A DNA stretch of 28,396 nucleotides from Elusimicrobia bacterium RIFOXYB2_FULL_49_7 (GTDB lineage: Bacteria > Fibrobacterota > OXYB2-FULL-49-7), in assembly GCA_001800515.1 (NCBI GenBank), contig MGVN01000181.1, positions 1 to 28,396 of the forward strand, in the 5' to 3' direction. The notes beneath the pieces are model-generated. The model did not search any database. It was not told the origin of the DNA and worked only from the letters and a program-made list of their open reading frames with translations. Each line of letters starts with the position of its first letter. The stretch's first letter is position 1. Made by a program: the position numbers and the translations under genes. Below are positions 1-7,513 of this stretch, piece after piece.

Positions 1-707
1 CAGACCGCGTGTCCTGCCGGAATTCCTAACAAAAGGCGATGAGCCTCCCGCGTCTCCGGATCAAGCGGACGAGACAGGAGCGAACTTTTAATATTGCCCG
101 TCACGGCCACGCGGGATTTACTCGCTCCTATTTTAAGAAAACGACGGTAGTATTCGCGCGTCTGCACGCCGATGGCATCAATACTGGACAAGATGCGCGG
201 CATGAAAAAATTAAAGAAAAGATATTTCGGAAAGGAACGATCCGAAATACGGCCGTTGATAAGCACCACCCGCGCGCCGAACCGTTTGGCCTCCAGAATA
301 AAGTTGGGCCACAGTTCGGTCTCGACCAGGACCACTTTTTCCGGATTCACGAAACGAAGCATCCGCCGGATAATGAAGGGAATCTCTAAGGGAAGGTAAA
401 CGGTATGAGAAACGTACTCGGCCATATGGCGCCGGATATGTTCCTGCCCCGACCGGGTGGTGGAGGAAACGACGATGAGATGACGAGGATACTTCTGACG
501 GAGGTCCGGCAGAATGCGGCCGATGATGGCCACCTCCCCCATGGACGCGCCGTGCAACCAGATCGACTTGCGGGAATCAAGGACATCCGGTTCGCGCAGA
601 GAGAGCCGTTCACGGAATTGAAAAAGATCAAATAATGCAAAAAAAAGGATGACGGGCGAAAAGAGAATAAAGAGGGTATAAATAAACAGATTGTACGCGA
701 GGAGCAT
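1..707 (-). CDS. waaA: 3-deoxy-D-manno-octulosonic acid (Kdo) transferase, N-terminal part
   Basis: Transfers Kdo from CMP-Kdo to lipid A precursor at the inner face of the inner membrane (GT30 family). The reading frame is open from the ATG at 707 to base 1, so about 235 residues of a roughly 420-residue family are visible and the C-terminal half is off the window. Seen: an N-terminal membrane anchor (residues about 1-25), the acceptor-side motif HGASMGEV near residue 48 containing the glutamate used as catalytic base in the family, and the conserved LVETELWPN stretch near residue 115. No clear Shine-Dalgarno sequence precedes the ATG, but it places the membrane anchor at the very N-terminus as in known WaaA proteins. 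The presence of waaA implies an LPS outer membrane. Identification is confident; only completeness is unknown. Confidence 0.9.
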   Translation of the reverse strand, partial: MLLAYNLFIYTLFILFSPVILFFALFDLFQFRERLSLREPDVLDSRKSIWLHGASMGEVAIIGRILPDLRQKYPRHLIVVSSTTRSGQEHIRRHMAEYVSHTVYLPLEIPFIIRRMLRFVNPEKVVLVETELWPNFILEAKRFGARVVLINGRISDRSFPKYLFFNFFMPRILSSIDAIGVQTREYYRRFLKIGASKSRVAVTGNIKSSLLSRPLDPETREAHRLLLGIPAGHAV

Positions 708-738
708 TTCGGTGAAAAAATAGATTAAAAAGCAAATG

Positions 739-771
739 AATTGAAATCAATTCCCATCGGAATTTATATTT
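739..771. repeat. Imperfect direct repeat copy A containing a short palindrome
   Basis: This 33-nt stretch matches 2294-2326 at about 28 positions when two small gaps are allowed: AATTGAA, CAATTCCC, GGAATT and TATATTT occur in the same order. Inside it AATTCC and GGAATT (749-754 and 759-764) form a hairpin with a 4-nt loop. The two copies bracket the two T9SS genes. Copy A lies upstream of waaA and copy B upstream of the T9SS fragment, so a shared regulatory site is an alternative to a recombination scar. Confidence 0.55.
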
Positions 772-822
772 ATTCCCATTCAGCTCCAAAGCCTAAAAGT
801 GGCTGGCCTTATTTTCAGCAGG

Positions 823-1551
823 TCATCTAACTAAGGCCATTTTCTTTATAATGGTATTATTCTTTGTAGCTAAACGGTAAAAATAGGTTCCCATAGAAAG
901 ACCGCTCGTATTCCAAGTGATAACACCTCTTCCTTTGACTAAGTTGCTATAAATGAGCTGTCCTTTTATATTGTAAACTGAAAGATGGCCATTTAAATCC
1001 TTGCCGGTATTAAAATTCAGCTTCGTTGATGCGCTCGCTGGATTCGGACTGGCAGATAGCATGATGTCGTTATTAACATACAATACTTTTTCGGTCTTTA
1101 TTTGAAGTTCTGAGAGATCATAACGCATTTGTATCACCCGGTTATCTTGGGACAGATAAAAGAATATCGTTGTATTGGAATCCAATCCTCCGCCGCCGGA
1201 ACAAGTAGGACAAGGGTCTCTCCAAAAAAACACGATGGATGAATTATTCATCCAAATGTTCATAAAAGTATCGAAAAAGGGTGTGCCACGATCTATTGGA
1301 AATATGGTACCCGTAATCATTGTATCCGCATTCTCCATTTGATAGCTTGCAGCCGCTTCTTTAGATGCGACAGAGTCCAGACTCAACAAAGGCTGCTGAT
1401 CATCGCAAATGATTTGTATGGTATCCGGGCCGAACAGGTTGACAGGAGAAAACGTGGTGTCTTGAGTAGGGTTATTCCATAAAAAGAAATCCGCTCGAAC
1501 GGAGATGAATGATAAGAATAAGACCATTTTGAAGATTTTTATTGTTCGCAT
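823..1551 (-). CDS. Secreted protein with type IX secretion (Por) C-terminal sorting domain
   Basis: 242 residues of unknown function, predicted to be exported and then carried across the outer membrane by the type IX secretion system. Residues 1-20 form a hydrophobic signal-peptide-like segment. The last 75 or so residues are a type A sorting domain: SASPNPAS near residue 166, then the VYNIKGQLI strand, a GMGTYFYRL-like strand, and a final basic IIKKMALVR. The middle contains a Cys-Pro-Thr-Cys motif followed by a glycine run and matches no family I recognise. The ATG at 1551 has a good ribosome-binding site (TAGGAGG, 6 nt spacing). It lies 30 bp downstream of the other T9SS gene, so the two may be co-transcribed. 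Base composition is more AT-rich than the neighbouring core genes. Confidence 0.75.
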   Translation of the reverse strand: MRTIKIFKMVLFLSFISVRADFFLWNNPTQDTTFSPVNLFGPDTIQIICDDQQPLLSLDSVASKEAAASYQMENADTMITGTIFPIDRGTPFFDTFMNIWMNNSSIVFFWRDPCPTCSGGGGLDSNTTIFFYLSQDNRVIQMRYDLSELQIKTEKVLYVNNDIMLSASPNPASASTKLNFNTGKDLNGHLSVYNIKGQLIYSNLVKGRGVITWNTSGLSMGTYFYRLATKNNTIIKKMALVR

Positions 1552-1581
1552 GAGAGCCTCCTAATGAACTATTGCTATTTC

Positions 1582-2289
1582 TTAATAAACTACGATTTTA
1601 GAATACTTATCCAGCGACCCTATTGACACTTTAGCCAGATATATCCCAGAAGGGAGCATTCTACTTGATGCGTTCTTGCCGTACCAGTTTAATTGTACCA
1701 CACCATTGGCTTTAATGTTTAACGGCATTTCTTTGACTAATTTACCAGATACATTATAAAAAGTGATTTTTGCCGGGGCTTTCTTAAGATTGTCGCTCAA
1801 ATTCGAAAAAGCAATATTTATTGTTGCATTGACTCCTATGGGATTAGGAAAAACATTAAGAAGAAATGGTTCTCCATTTTCCTGCGAGGCCGATTCGCTG
1901 ATTGGTTTATATTTCTTATACATCGAGGGAAAGGATGGATTAACACTGATTTTCAGCTGACTACCTGCAAGAATGGTGAATCCCGAGTTCATTCTTACCC
2001 GGTGTCGAGCAGACAACGTACCCTTGCTGGGAGAAGAAAACGTTCCTGTTAAGGTCACAGTATCTTGATAATGATTTAGGCTATCCATTCTTCCTGAAGC
2101 ATTTCCCATTCTCTGTGCTCCATTATGGGAAGCATCGCCGTGTCCCATCCCAAATAAATGGCCAACCTCGGCTGGACCGGAATCTATCAGATGAGAAAGG
2201 GGTCTGTGCTTTACGTTAATGGTTAATTTTCTTGCCACGTTTTGCACACTTTTGAACATCAAGCCTGAAAACGCCTCTTCCCAAAACAA
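1582..2289 (-). CDS. T9SS-tailed protein fragment, 5'-truncated, with degenerate metzincin-like motif
   Basis: 235 codons, opening with a TTG at 2289 (first ATG at residue 11). The frame closes upstream at a TGA inside the spacer to the tRNA. There is no signal peptide although the C-terminus (NVFPNP near residue 147 to the end) is a clear Por sorting domain, so the 5' part of the gene has probably been lost. Residues 40-50 read AEVGHLFGMGH, which fits the metzincin zinc motif HExxHxxGxxH except that the first histidine is alanine. Residues about 75-115 resemble the small beta domain (TLTGTF...SGFTILAGSQ) often found before Por tails. The lost 5' end coincides with repeat copy B (2294-2326). 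It may be a pseudogene, or an inactive remnant of a secreted metalloprotease. Confidence 0.6.
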   Translation of the reverse strand: MFWEEAFSGLMFKSVQNVARKLTINVKHRPLSHLIDSGPAEVGHLFGMGHGDASHNGAQRMGNASGRMDSLNHYQDTVTLTGTFSSPSKGTLSARHRVRMNSGFTILAGSQLKISVNPSFPSMYKKYKPISESASQENGEPFLLNVFPNPIGVNATINIAFSNLSDNLKKAPAKITFYNVSGKLVKEMPLNIKANGVVQLNWYGKNASSRMLPSGIYLAKVSIGSLDKYSKIVVY

Positions 2290-2293
2290 TAAA

Positions 2294-2326
2294 AATTGAA
2301 CAATTCCCTCTGGGAATTGTATATTT
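2294..2326. repeat. Imperfect direct repeat copy B containing a perfect 8-bp palindrome
   Basis: Second copy of the 33-nt element at 739-771, in the same orientation. CAATTCCC at 2301-2308 and GGGAATTG at 2312-2319 make a perfect 8-bp hairpin with a 3-nt loop. It sits between the broken 5' end of the T9SS fragment and the tRNA gene. It has no T-run on either side that would make it an intrinsic terminator. Confidence 0.55.
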
Positions 2327-2337
2327 CCTACTCAATT

Positions 2338-2414
2338 GCCGGCTTAGCTCAGTTGGTTAGAGCGATGGAATCATAATCCACAGGTCCGCGGTTCAAATCC
2401 GTGAGCCGGTACCA
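2338..2414 (+). tRNA. tRNA with CAT anticodon (Met, or Ile2 if lysidine-modified)
   Basis: A 77-nt cloverleaf including an encoded CCA (2412-2414). The acceptor stem GCCGGCT/AGCCGGT has seven pairs with a G-U at the end. The D stem is GCTC/GAGC, and the T stem is CGCGG/CCGTG around TTCAAAT. The anticodon loop ATCATAA gives anticodon CAT. The anticodon stem has four pairs plus one A-C mismatch at its top. The G1-U72 pair and the lack of three G-C pairs in the anticodon stem argue against initiator tRNA. Elongator Met and Ile2 (CAT read as LAT) cannot be separated by eye. An intrinsic terminator follows directly. Confidence 0.93.
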
Positions 2415-2416
2415 CA

Positions 2417-2450
2417 CAGCCCCTTGTACAAAACAGGGGGCTGTTTTTTT
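2417..2450 (+). terminator. Rho-independent terminator of the tRNA gene
   Basis: An 11-bp stem (2417-2427 with 2433-2443, one T-G pair), a 5-nt loop and seven T residues (2444-2450), starting 3 nt after the tRNA CCA end. The T-run reaches the stop codon of the convergent membrane-protein gene that ends at 2449. The minus strand has no T-run after the stem, so it serves only the plus strand. Confidence 0.9.
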
Positions 2451-3852
2451 AAGACGGTTCTCTTTTCCCCATCGACACGGCAAGGTAAAAAACCAGTGTC
2501 GGAAATATCTGAAACATCAGCCGATTGGCCCAACCGGTCGAGGAGGCATCGTATCCACCCATCCAGGGTGAAATCAGCATCAGACCGCATCCGTACATCA
2601 CAATGCAGGGCCCGAGATAATGCGTTTCCGTTTTACCGATCTTTTGCCAAAACACCCAACCTATCGCCGCGAAGATCACATACCACACCAGGCCCCATTC
2701 TCCGGTAAAAAACAGGGCGGTCAGTAGCGCCAGGAGTGAATGCCATTGAAGCAAGGGTTTAACGATAAACGAAATCACCAGCGCCCCGGCCAATATCCAA
2801 GGCAATTTCCGAATAAGCCGTTCCACTTGTTGCGCGCTTTTCGTAAAGGAGAACAATACCAGCACCACCGTGTAGAAAAGACAACCCATCCCCATCTCAA
2901 ACGCCAAGACCGGACTGAGCCAATCATGCGGAGTGGGTATCACAAAAGCGAGTCGGATGAACCAGAGCCCCAATAGAAGAGGAACCAGGGCCATGCTCAC
3001 CCGGCGCCGGGCATCCGGATGGCTCTTCCCGATAAAGTAGGAAAGAAAAAGAAGAGCAAAGAAGGTCCCTTCAATGCATATCAGTGAAAAAGTAAGAAGA
3101 GAGAGCAGTGCGGGCCATAGGAAGAATTGTTTTTTGTTTTCCACATAAGAACCGCTTAAGGTGATAAAGAGAAAAAGATAGAGTCCGGCAGCAAGATTCG
3201 CGTGCAGATAGAAAAAATGGTGAAGGAAGATGGGAGAAAGCGTCAAGGCCAGCAAAGAGAGTAAAATAATCGTCAGGCGTGTTTTTAAAGGATTGCCTTT
3301 CAAGGCGACCCATAACCGGTCCGCAAAAAGAAAAAGAAGGGAAAGACCTAAAAGCGGCTGGTATTCAAAAAAAAGATAGCGGCCCAGTCCGCCAGCCGTG
3401 GCCTGAAGAAGGGGTATAACAGGTCCCCACATGGAAAAAAGAGCCGAACCGCCATCCCGGCGACCGAACCCCAGATTCTGCCCCAAACGCGCCAAGACAA
3501 AAGAGTCGGTGGTCATGGCAATCACGGCCAACTTATAAAAGAAAAACGCAAAAGACACGGTTATAACCATGGTTACCACACCATGATTGAGGTTGATTCG
3601 CTGCGGCGGTTTACGATACAGGGACAACAGAGCCAGGATAATGGCTGAAACGAACCAAATCGGAACCAGGCGCATCAGCGCCCAAACCGAACCGCTCGCA
3701 AAAAGCAGTGTTGCAAGACAACCGAAAAGCGCGGTACCAACCGCAAAAGCGCTCAACAACAAAAATCGTTTCCCCATCTCTCGATAGAAAAGACGGCCGA
3801 AAGCCATCCCAGCTAAAGCGGTCATGGCAATGAAAAGGAAACTCTTTACCAT
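2449..3852 (-). CDS. Polytopic membrane protein of unknown function
   Basis: 467 residues, almost entirely hydrophobic, with roughly 11-12 predicted transmembrane segments separated by short loops. I recognise no catalytic motif. The general shape (long polytopic protein, a soluble-loop stretch SFVLARLGQNLGFGRRDGG near residue 116 after the third or fourth helix) is reminiscent of GT-C type glycosyltransferases or O-antigen/lipid-linked sugar enzymes, but no Asp-containing first-loop signature is evident, so that is only a guess. Its start at 3852 overlaps the 3' end of the 191-residue membrane protein by 7 bp, implying translational coupling and a joint function. It ends directly at the tRNA terminator. 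Confidence 0.7.
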   Translation of the reverse strand: MVKSFLFIAMTALAGMAFGRLFYREMGKRFLLLSAFAVGTALFGCLATLLFASGSVWALMRLVPIWFVSAIILALLSLYRKPPQRINLNHGVVTMVITVSFAFFFYKLAVIAMTTDSFVLARLGQNLGFGRRDGGSALFSMWGPVIPLLQATAGGLGRYLFFEYQPLLGLSLLFLFADRLWVALKGNPLKTRLTIILLSLLALTLSPIFLHHFFYLHANLAAGLYLFLFITLSGSYVENKKQFFLWPALLSLLTFSLICIEGTFFALLFLSYFIGKSHPDARRRVSMALVPLLLGLWFIRLAFVIPTPHDWLSPVLAFEMGMGCLFYTVVLVLFSFTKSAQQVERLIRKLPWILAGALVISFIVKPLLQWHSLLALLTALFFTGEWGLVWYVIFAAIGWVFWQKIGKTETHYLGPCIVMYGCGLMLISPWMGGYDASSTGWANRLMFQIFPTLVFYLAVSMGKREPS

Positions 3853-4421
3853 ACCGTTGTCTCGTTTGTCCAGGAACCGGGAAGCAGAAAAACCAAGCGC
3901 CCCCCTTGTTTCACCACCAGGGCCTCTTCCTGATCATACAGGGAAAAAGGCCGAACATAGTAAATCCGATCTGAAACCAAATGAGGTCTTTCCAGAAACA
4001 AGGTCTGTTCTTCTAAAGACAGTGTGTCGCATGCAGGTAGTCGATGGATTAGACTGTCCGGCTTGCCGGACCGAAGAAGGGTCCCAAACTCAAGAAGCAA
4101 ATCGGAACAGAGATAAAGGTGAGCATAAAACAGGTGATCCGCAATGACCAAGGAGGGTAAAAGGGGATTATTCTCCCGGCCCATCTGGTATGTCGGCATG
4201 ATGGATTGTTTCGGCGCCATGTCTGATAATCGGGCAGGTTTCCGTTTGTCAAGCCAGGATGAGCGACTCAGGCTCCGATAAACATAATACGATTGCCCGA
4301 GAATGAGTAAGACCAGCAAGGTCAGCAGAAATCGTCTGGGAAGCGCTTTTTTACGGATTAGAAAAGTCAGCAAAGTCGGAAAACGCACTAAGAGAGAGGG
4401 AAATTTATCCGACATTTTCAT
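3846..4421 (-). CDS. Single-pass membrane protein of unknown function
   Basis: 191 residues: a basic N-terminus, one transmembrane segment at about residues 30-46 (RFLLTLLVLLILGQSYYVY) and a presumably periplasmic domain of about 145 residues ending in SWTNETTVW. I recognise no family. Two in-frame ATGs lie close together at the start (residues 1 and 3), neither with a strong ribosome-binding site. The gene overlaps the downstream polytopic protein by 7 bp. The pair looks like a two-gene unit in which this bitopic protein accompanies the polytopic one. It is divergent from the SulP gene. Confidence 0.7.
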   Translation of the reverse strand: MKMSDKFPSLLVRFPTLLTFLIRKKALPRRFLLTLLVLLILGQSYYVYRSLSRSSWLDKRKPARLSDMAPKQSIMPTYQMGRENNPLLPSLVIADHLFYAHLYLCSDLLLEFGTLLRSGKPDSLIHRLPACDTLSLEEQTLFLERPHLVSDRIYYVRPFSLYDQEEALVVKQGGRLVFLLPGSWTNETTVW

Positions 4422-4519
4422 GGCTTATAGAAAATAGGCTTTAAAATCGATGAAAACAAGACCGGTTGCCATTGCGCCTCCTTTGCGCTCCGCGAAGGTA
4501 ATCAAATATATTATCCCCT

Positions 4520-6730
4520 ATGATAATAAAACCAAAAATCGATTCCAATACGTTGTTGGGCGATTGCTTCGGCGGATTGTCCGCCATGCTCGTTGCCCTG
4601 CCTTCCGCCATTGCCTTCGGACTGGTCATCTATTCCGCCATCGGCCCGGAGTATGCCGGTAAAGGAGCCATGGCCGGTATTGTGGGCACCATTGCCCTGG
4701 GACTCATTGCCCCCCTCTTCGGCGCCACGAAGCGGCTCATCACCGCTCCCTGCGCACCGGCAGCAGCGGTTATGTCCGTTTTTGTAGCCGAATCACTTCA
4801 ACGCGGCATTGCGCCGGAGCAGATTCCCTTTATGCTGGTCATGACCGCACTTCTGGCAGGGTTGGTTCAGATGGCGGCCGGATGGCTCAAAGGGGGCCGC
4901 TTCATTAAATATATTCCTTATCCTGTAGTGGCCGGCTACCTAAGCGGCGTAGGCGTACTCATCTTCATCGCCCAATTTCCGAAATGGCTCGGTGTTCCCA
5001 AAGGCGTGAACCTAATTCATGCCCTCGCCGCATCCGACCAATGGATTTGGCAGAGCATCGTTGTGGGTGGAATCACCCTGCTCTCCATGATCTTTTCTCC
5101 CCGGATCATCCGCCGCGTGCCGGGTGCCATTATCGCCCTATTATGCGGCGTGGGTAGTTATTTCGCCCTATCCCTGCTGGATCCTTCGCTGCGCCAACTA
5201 ACCGGCAACCCGCTTCTTATCGGACCCATCACTTCCGGTGAAGTCCATTTCTTCGGCAACCTGCTGTCCCAATGGTCCCTGTTGCCCGATTTTTCCGTAT
5301 CTGCCTTGGCCTCTCTTTTTCTGCCGGCCTGCACACTGGCGGTCCTGCTCTCCGTAGACACACTGAAGACCGGTCTGGTCTTGAATGCCTTGACCCGTTC
5401 CCGCAGCGACGCCAATCGGGAACTCATCGGCCAGGGGCTCGGCAATATCGCCTCTGCCCTGGCTTGCGGTATGCCCGGGGCCGGTACCATGGGCGCAACA
5501 CTGGTGAATGTCAACAGCGGCGGACAGACTCGTCTCTCCAGTTTCCTGGAAGGGGTTTTCGCACTCCTGGCTCTTCTGCTCTTGGGCCGTTTCATCGCCT
5601 GGATTCCGGTCGCCGCCCTGGCCGGCATCCTGCTCGTAGTCGCGGTCCGTATGGTAGACCCCAAGATTTTCAAGCTGCTGAAGCAGCGTTCCACGTTTCT
5701 TGACTTCATGATTATTTTAGCCGTCGTCATCTCTGCTGTGGCATTAAGTCTCATTTGGGCGGCAGCAGTGGGGCTGTCCATTGCCATCTTTCTTTTTCTA
5801 CGTGACCAGATCAAGCGTCCCGTGGTGCGGCGGAAATTATTGGGCAGTGAAACCTTTTCTAAAAAGAAGCGGATTCCATCCGAAATGGAAATCCTGTTCA
5901 GTAAAGGCGCGTCCACCGTGGTCTTTGAACTTCAGGGACAACTCTTTTTCGGCACCACGGACCAGCTGCTCATGGAAATCGAACCCGCACTCGCCAAGGC
6001 GCGAACCGTCATTCTGGATATGAAACGGGTCCAGGCAGTGGATTATACGGCGGTCTATGTACTCCACCAAATCGAAGGACGCATCACGGAAGCGGACGGC
6101 ACGCTGATTTTTGCCGCGCTACCCCAAACCAGCCACTCCGGCAATATCCGTCACTATCTCCAAAATCTCGGTTTTACCGGAGAAAAAGAACGGGTTCGGT
6201 TCTTTGAATCTCTCGACAGTGCACTGGAATGGTCTGAAGAACAGTTGTTGATGGCACATACGGTTGCAGGCATCGGCCGAGGTCAGGCTCTTTCTCTTGC
6301 CCAGTTCCCCTTCTTTTCCGGTGTACCCGAATCCACGTTGGATTTGTTGTCCGGTATTGCACTTGAAAAAAACTACCAAGCCGGAGAACATGTCTTTAAA
6401 CGGGGCGATCAGGGCAGTGAACTCTATTTCATCCGTCAAGGCAGCGTCAAAATCGTTCTGCCCATTCACGGGAGCGGCGTACACCATTTGGCTACGTTCG
6501 GCCGGGGCGACTTCTTTGGGGATATGTCCTTTCTGGATCATGCCACCCGTTCAGCGGATGCGGTAGCCGGCGAACCGCTGCAGCTTTATGTCATGTCGCG
6601 GGATGATTTTGATCGGTTGTCCAAACCTCATGCCGAGGTCGCCGCCTTGGTATTCGAGCGTCTGGCACGGATGCTATCCGAACGGCTTAGGCAGACGAAC
6701 ATCGAACTCGAAGCACTGGAAAAGGCATAA
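4520..6730 (+). CDS. SulP-family anion transporter with C-terminal STAS and cyclic-nucleotide-binding domains
   Basis: 736 residues. Residues about 10-430 are the SulP membrane domain (SLC26-like; sulfate, bicarbonate or other anions) with about 12-14 membrane segments, including FGLVIYSAIGPEYAG and the GGLSAMLVALPSAIAFG opening. Residues about 460-575 are a STAS domain; the position often phosphorylated in anti-sigma antagonists sits in VDYTAVY. Residues about 594-720 are a Crp-type cyclic-nucleotide-binding domain: FGDMSFLDHATRSADA at 666-681 resembles a phosphate-binding cassette, with the ligand Arg (677) kept but Asp instead of the usual Glu at 668. No DNA-binding domain follows, so the nucleotide domain probably gates transport. 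The substrate cannot be told. It lies convergent to the phosphate locus and is not part of that operon. The ATG at 4520 has only a distant GAAGG. Confidence 0.88.
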   Translation: MIIKPKIDSNTLLGDCFGGLSAMLVALPSAIAFGLVIYSAIGPEYAGKGAMAGIVGTIALGLIAPLFGATKRLITAPCAPAAAVMSVFVAESLQRGIAPEQIPFMLVMTALLAGLVQMAAGWLKGGRFIKYIPYPVVAGYLSGVGVLIFIAQFPKWLGVPKGVNLIHALAASDQWIWQSIVVGGITLLSMIFSPRIIRRVPGAIIALLCGVGSYFALSLLDPSLRQLTGNPLLIGPITSGEVHFFGNLLSQWSLLPDFSVSALASLFLPACTLAVLLSVDTLKTGLVLNALTRSRSDANRELIGQGLGNIASALACGMPGAGTMGATLVNVNSGGQTRLSSFLEGVFALLALLLLGRFIAWIPVAALAGILLVVAVRMVDPKIFKLLKQRSTFLDFMIILAVVISAVALSLIWAAAVGLSIAIFLFLRDQIKRPVVRRKLLGSETFSKKKRIPSEMEILFSKGASTVVFELQGQLFFGTTDQLLMEIEPALAKARTVILDMKRVQAVDYTAVYVLHQIEGRITEADGTLIFAALPQTSHSGNIRHYLQNLGFTGEKERVRFFESLDSALEWSEEQLLMAHTVAGIGRGQALSLAQFPFFSGVPESTLDLLSGIALEKNYQAGEHVFKRGDQGSELYFIRQGSVKIVLPIHGSGVHHLATFGRGDFFGDMSFLDHATRSADAVAGEPLQLYVMSRDDFDRLSKPHAEVAALVFERLARMLSERLRQTNIELEALEKA

Positions 6731-6744
6731 CAAAATCGCAGCGT

Positions 6745-7443
6745 TTACTTATCAAACCCTCCCAATGGGCGGATTTTGGAGACTGCCTCCGGATGGGTAT
6801 GCCGGATATCTTTGGCTTTCATATAAAAGACAATATCCTCTGCAATATTGGTTGATAAATCACCCACCTTTTCCAGACAACGAGTGATAAAGATGAAGCT
6901 AACCCCCCGCTTGATGTTCTTAGCATCCTCTTTCATCACCGCCAGAATTTCACTCATAAAATCAATTTCGAACTTATCCATCCGTTCCTCAAGCAACAAC
7001 ACCTCTTCCGCAAAATAGGTATTGTTGTTCACCAGCGCATCAATGACCCGGTGCACCATCTCTTTGGCCAATGAGGCCATGGGTGAAATGTCAAGGTGGA
7101 GCCGAGGCCGGGGGGCAAGATAAAGGGTATGCCGGGCAATGGAGACCGCTTGGTCTCCAAGACGTTCAAAATCATTATTAATCTTGATGACCGACGTTAA
7201 AAACCGAAGATCGGTTGCAATGGGCTGAAGTTTGGCGAATAGGTTGACACAGTGTTCATCGATTTCCATCTCCATTCTATCGATTTTCTGGTCCCCGTTG
7301 ACAACCCCTTCCGCAGCCTGCTCATCATAATTCTGATGGGCATCCAATGCCCGAAAGAACTGCTGTTCGACTTCGGTGGCCATGGTGATGATATGCTGCC
7401 GGAGAGCATCATATTCCGTATCGAAAAAATGGCGTGTCGTCAT
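6745..7443 (-). CDS. phoU: Phosphate transport system regulator PhoU
   Basis: 232 residues, two PhoU three-helix repeats (about 10-105 and 115-210) with the acidic metal-binding helices visible (for example INNDFERLGDQAVSIA near 88 and CLEKVGDLSTNIAEDI near 190). PhoU is a cytoplasmic adaptor linking the Pst transporter to PhoR and keeping the Pho response off when phosphate is plentiful. It is the last gene of the porin-pstSCAB-phoU unit. The ATG at 7443 has AGGAGC 5 nt upstream. A 70-bp gap to pstB contains a short REP-like sequence. A second, DUF47-type PhoU relative lies at 16483-17127. Confidence 0.95.
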   Translation of the reverse strand: MTTRHFFDTEYDALRQHIITMATEVEQQFFRALDAHQNYDEQAAEGVVNGDQKIDRMEMEIDEHCVNLFAKLQPIATDLRFLTSVIKINNDFERLGDQAVSIARHTLYLAPRPRLHLDISPMASLAKEMVHRVIDALVNNNTYFAEEVLLLEERMDKFEIDFMSEILAVMKEDAKNIKRGVSFIFITRCLEKVGDLSTNIAEDIVFYMKAKDIRHTHPEAVSKIRPLGGFDK

Positions 7444-7466
7444 TGGTTGCTCCTGTGTTAATTCGT

Positions 7467-7487
7467 GCGCTTCGACAGGCTCAGCGC
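7467..7487. repeat. REP-like short palindrome in the pstB-phoU gap
   Basis: The core CTTCGACAGGCTCAG is flanked by GCGC arms that close a 5-bp stem. It closely resembles the CTTCGACAAGCTCAG-type intergenic palindromes that are scattered in many bacterial genomes. Only one copy is visible in the window. It could modulate mRNA stability between pstB and phoU, or simply be a parasitic repeat. Confidence 0.45.
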
Positions 7488-7513
7488 CCGATCTAATGAC
7501 TTATGGACTAACA

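Noticed and set aside
386..640. 84-residue minus-strand frame
   Set aside because: Overlaps the waaA coding frame, which gives convincing GT30 motifs; this frame is out of register with it.
2338..2414. Initiator tRNA-fMet
   Set aside because: The first acceptor pair is G-U rather than the C-A mismatch and the anticodon stem lacks three consecutive G-C pairs.
5158..5916. 252-residue open frame on the minus strand
   Set aside because: Antisense to the well-supported SulP gene; Arg/Ser/Pro-rich shadow composition and no recognisable domain.
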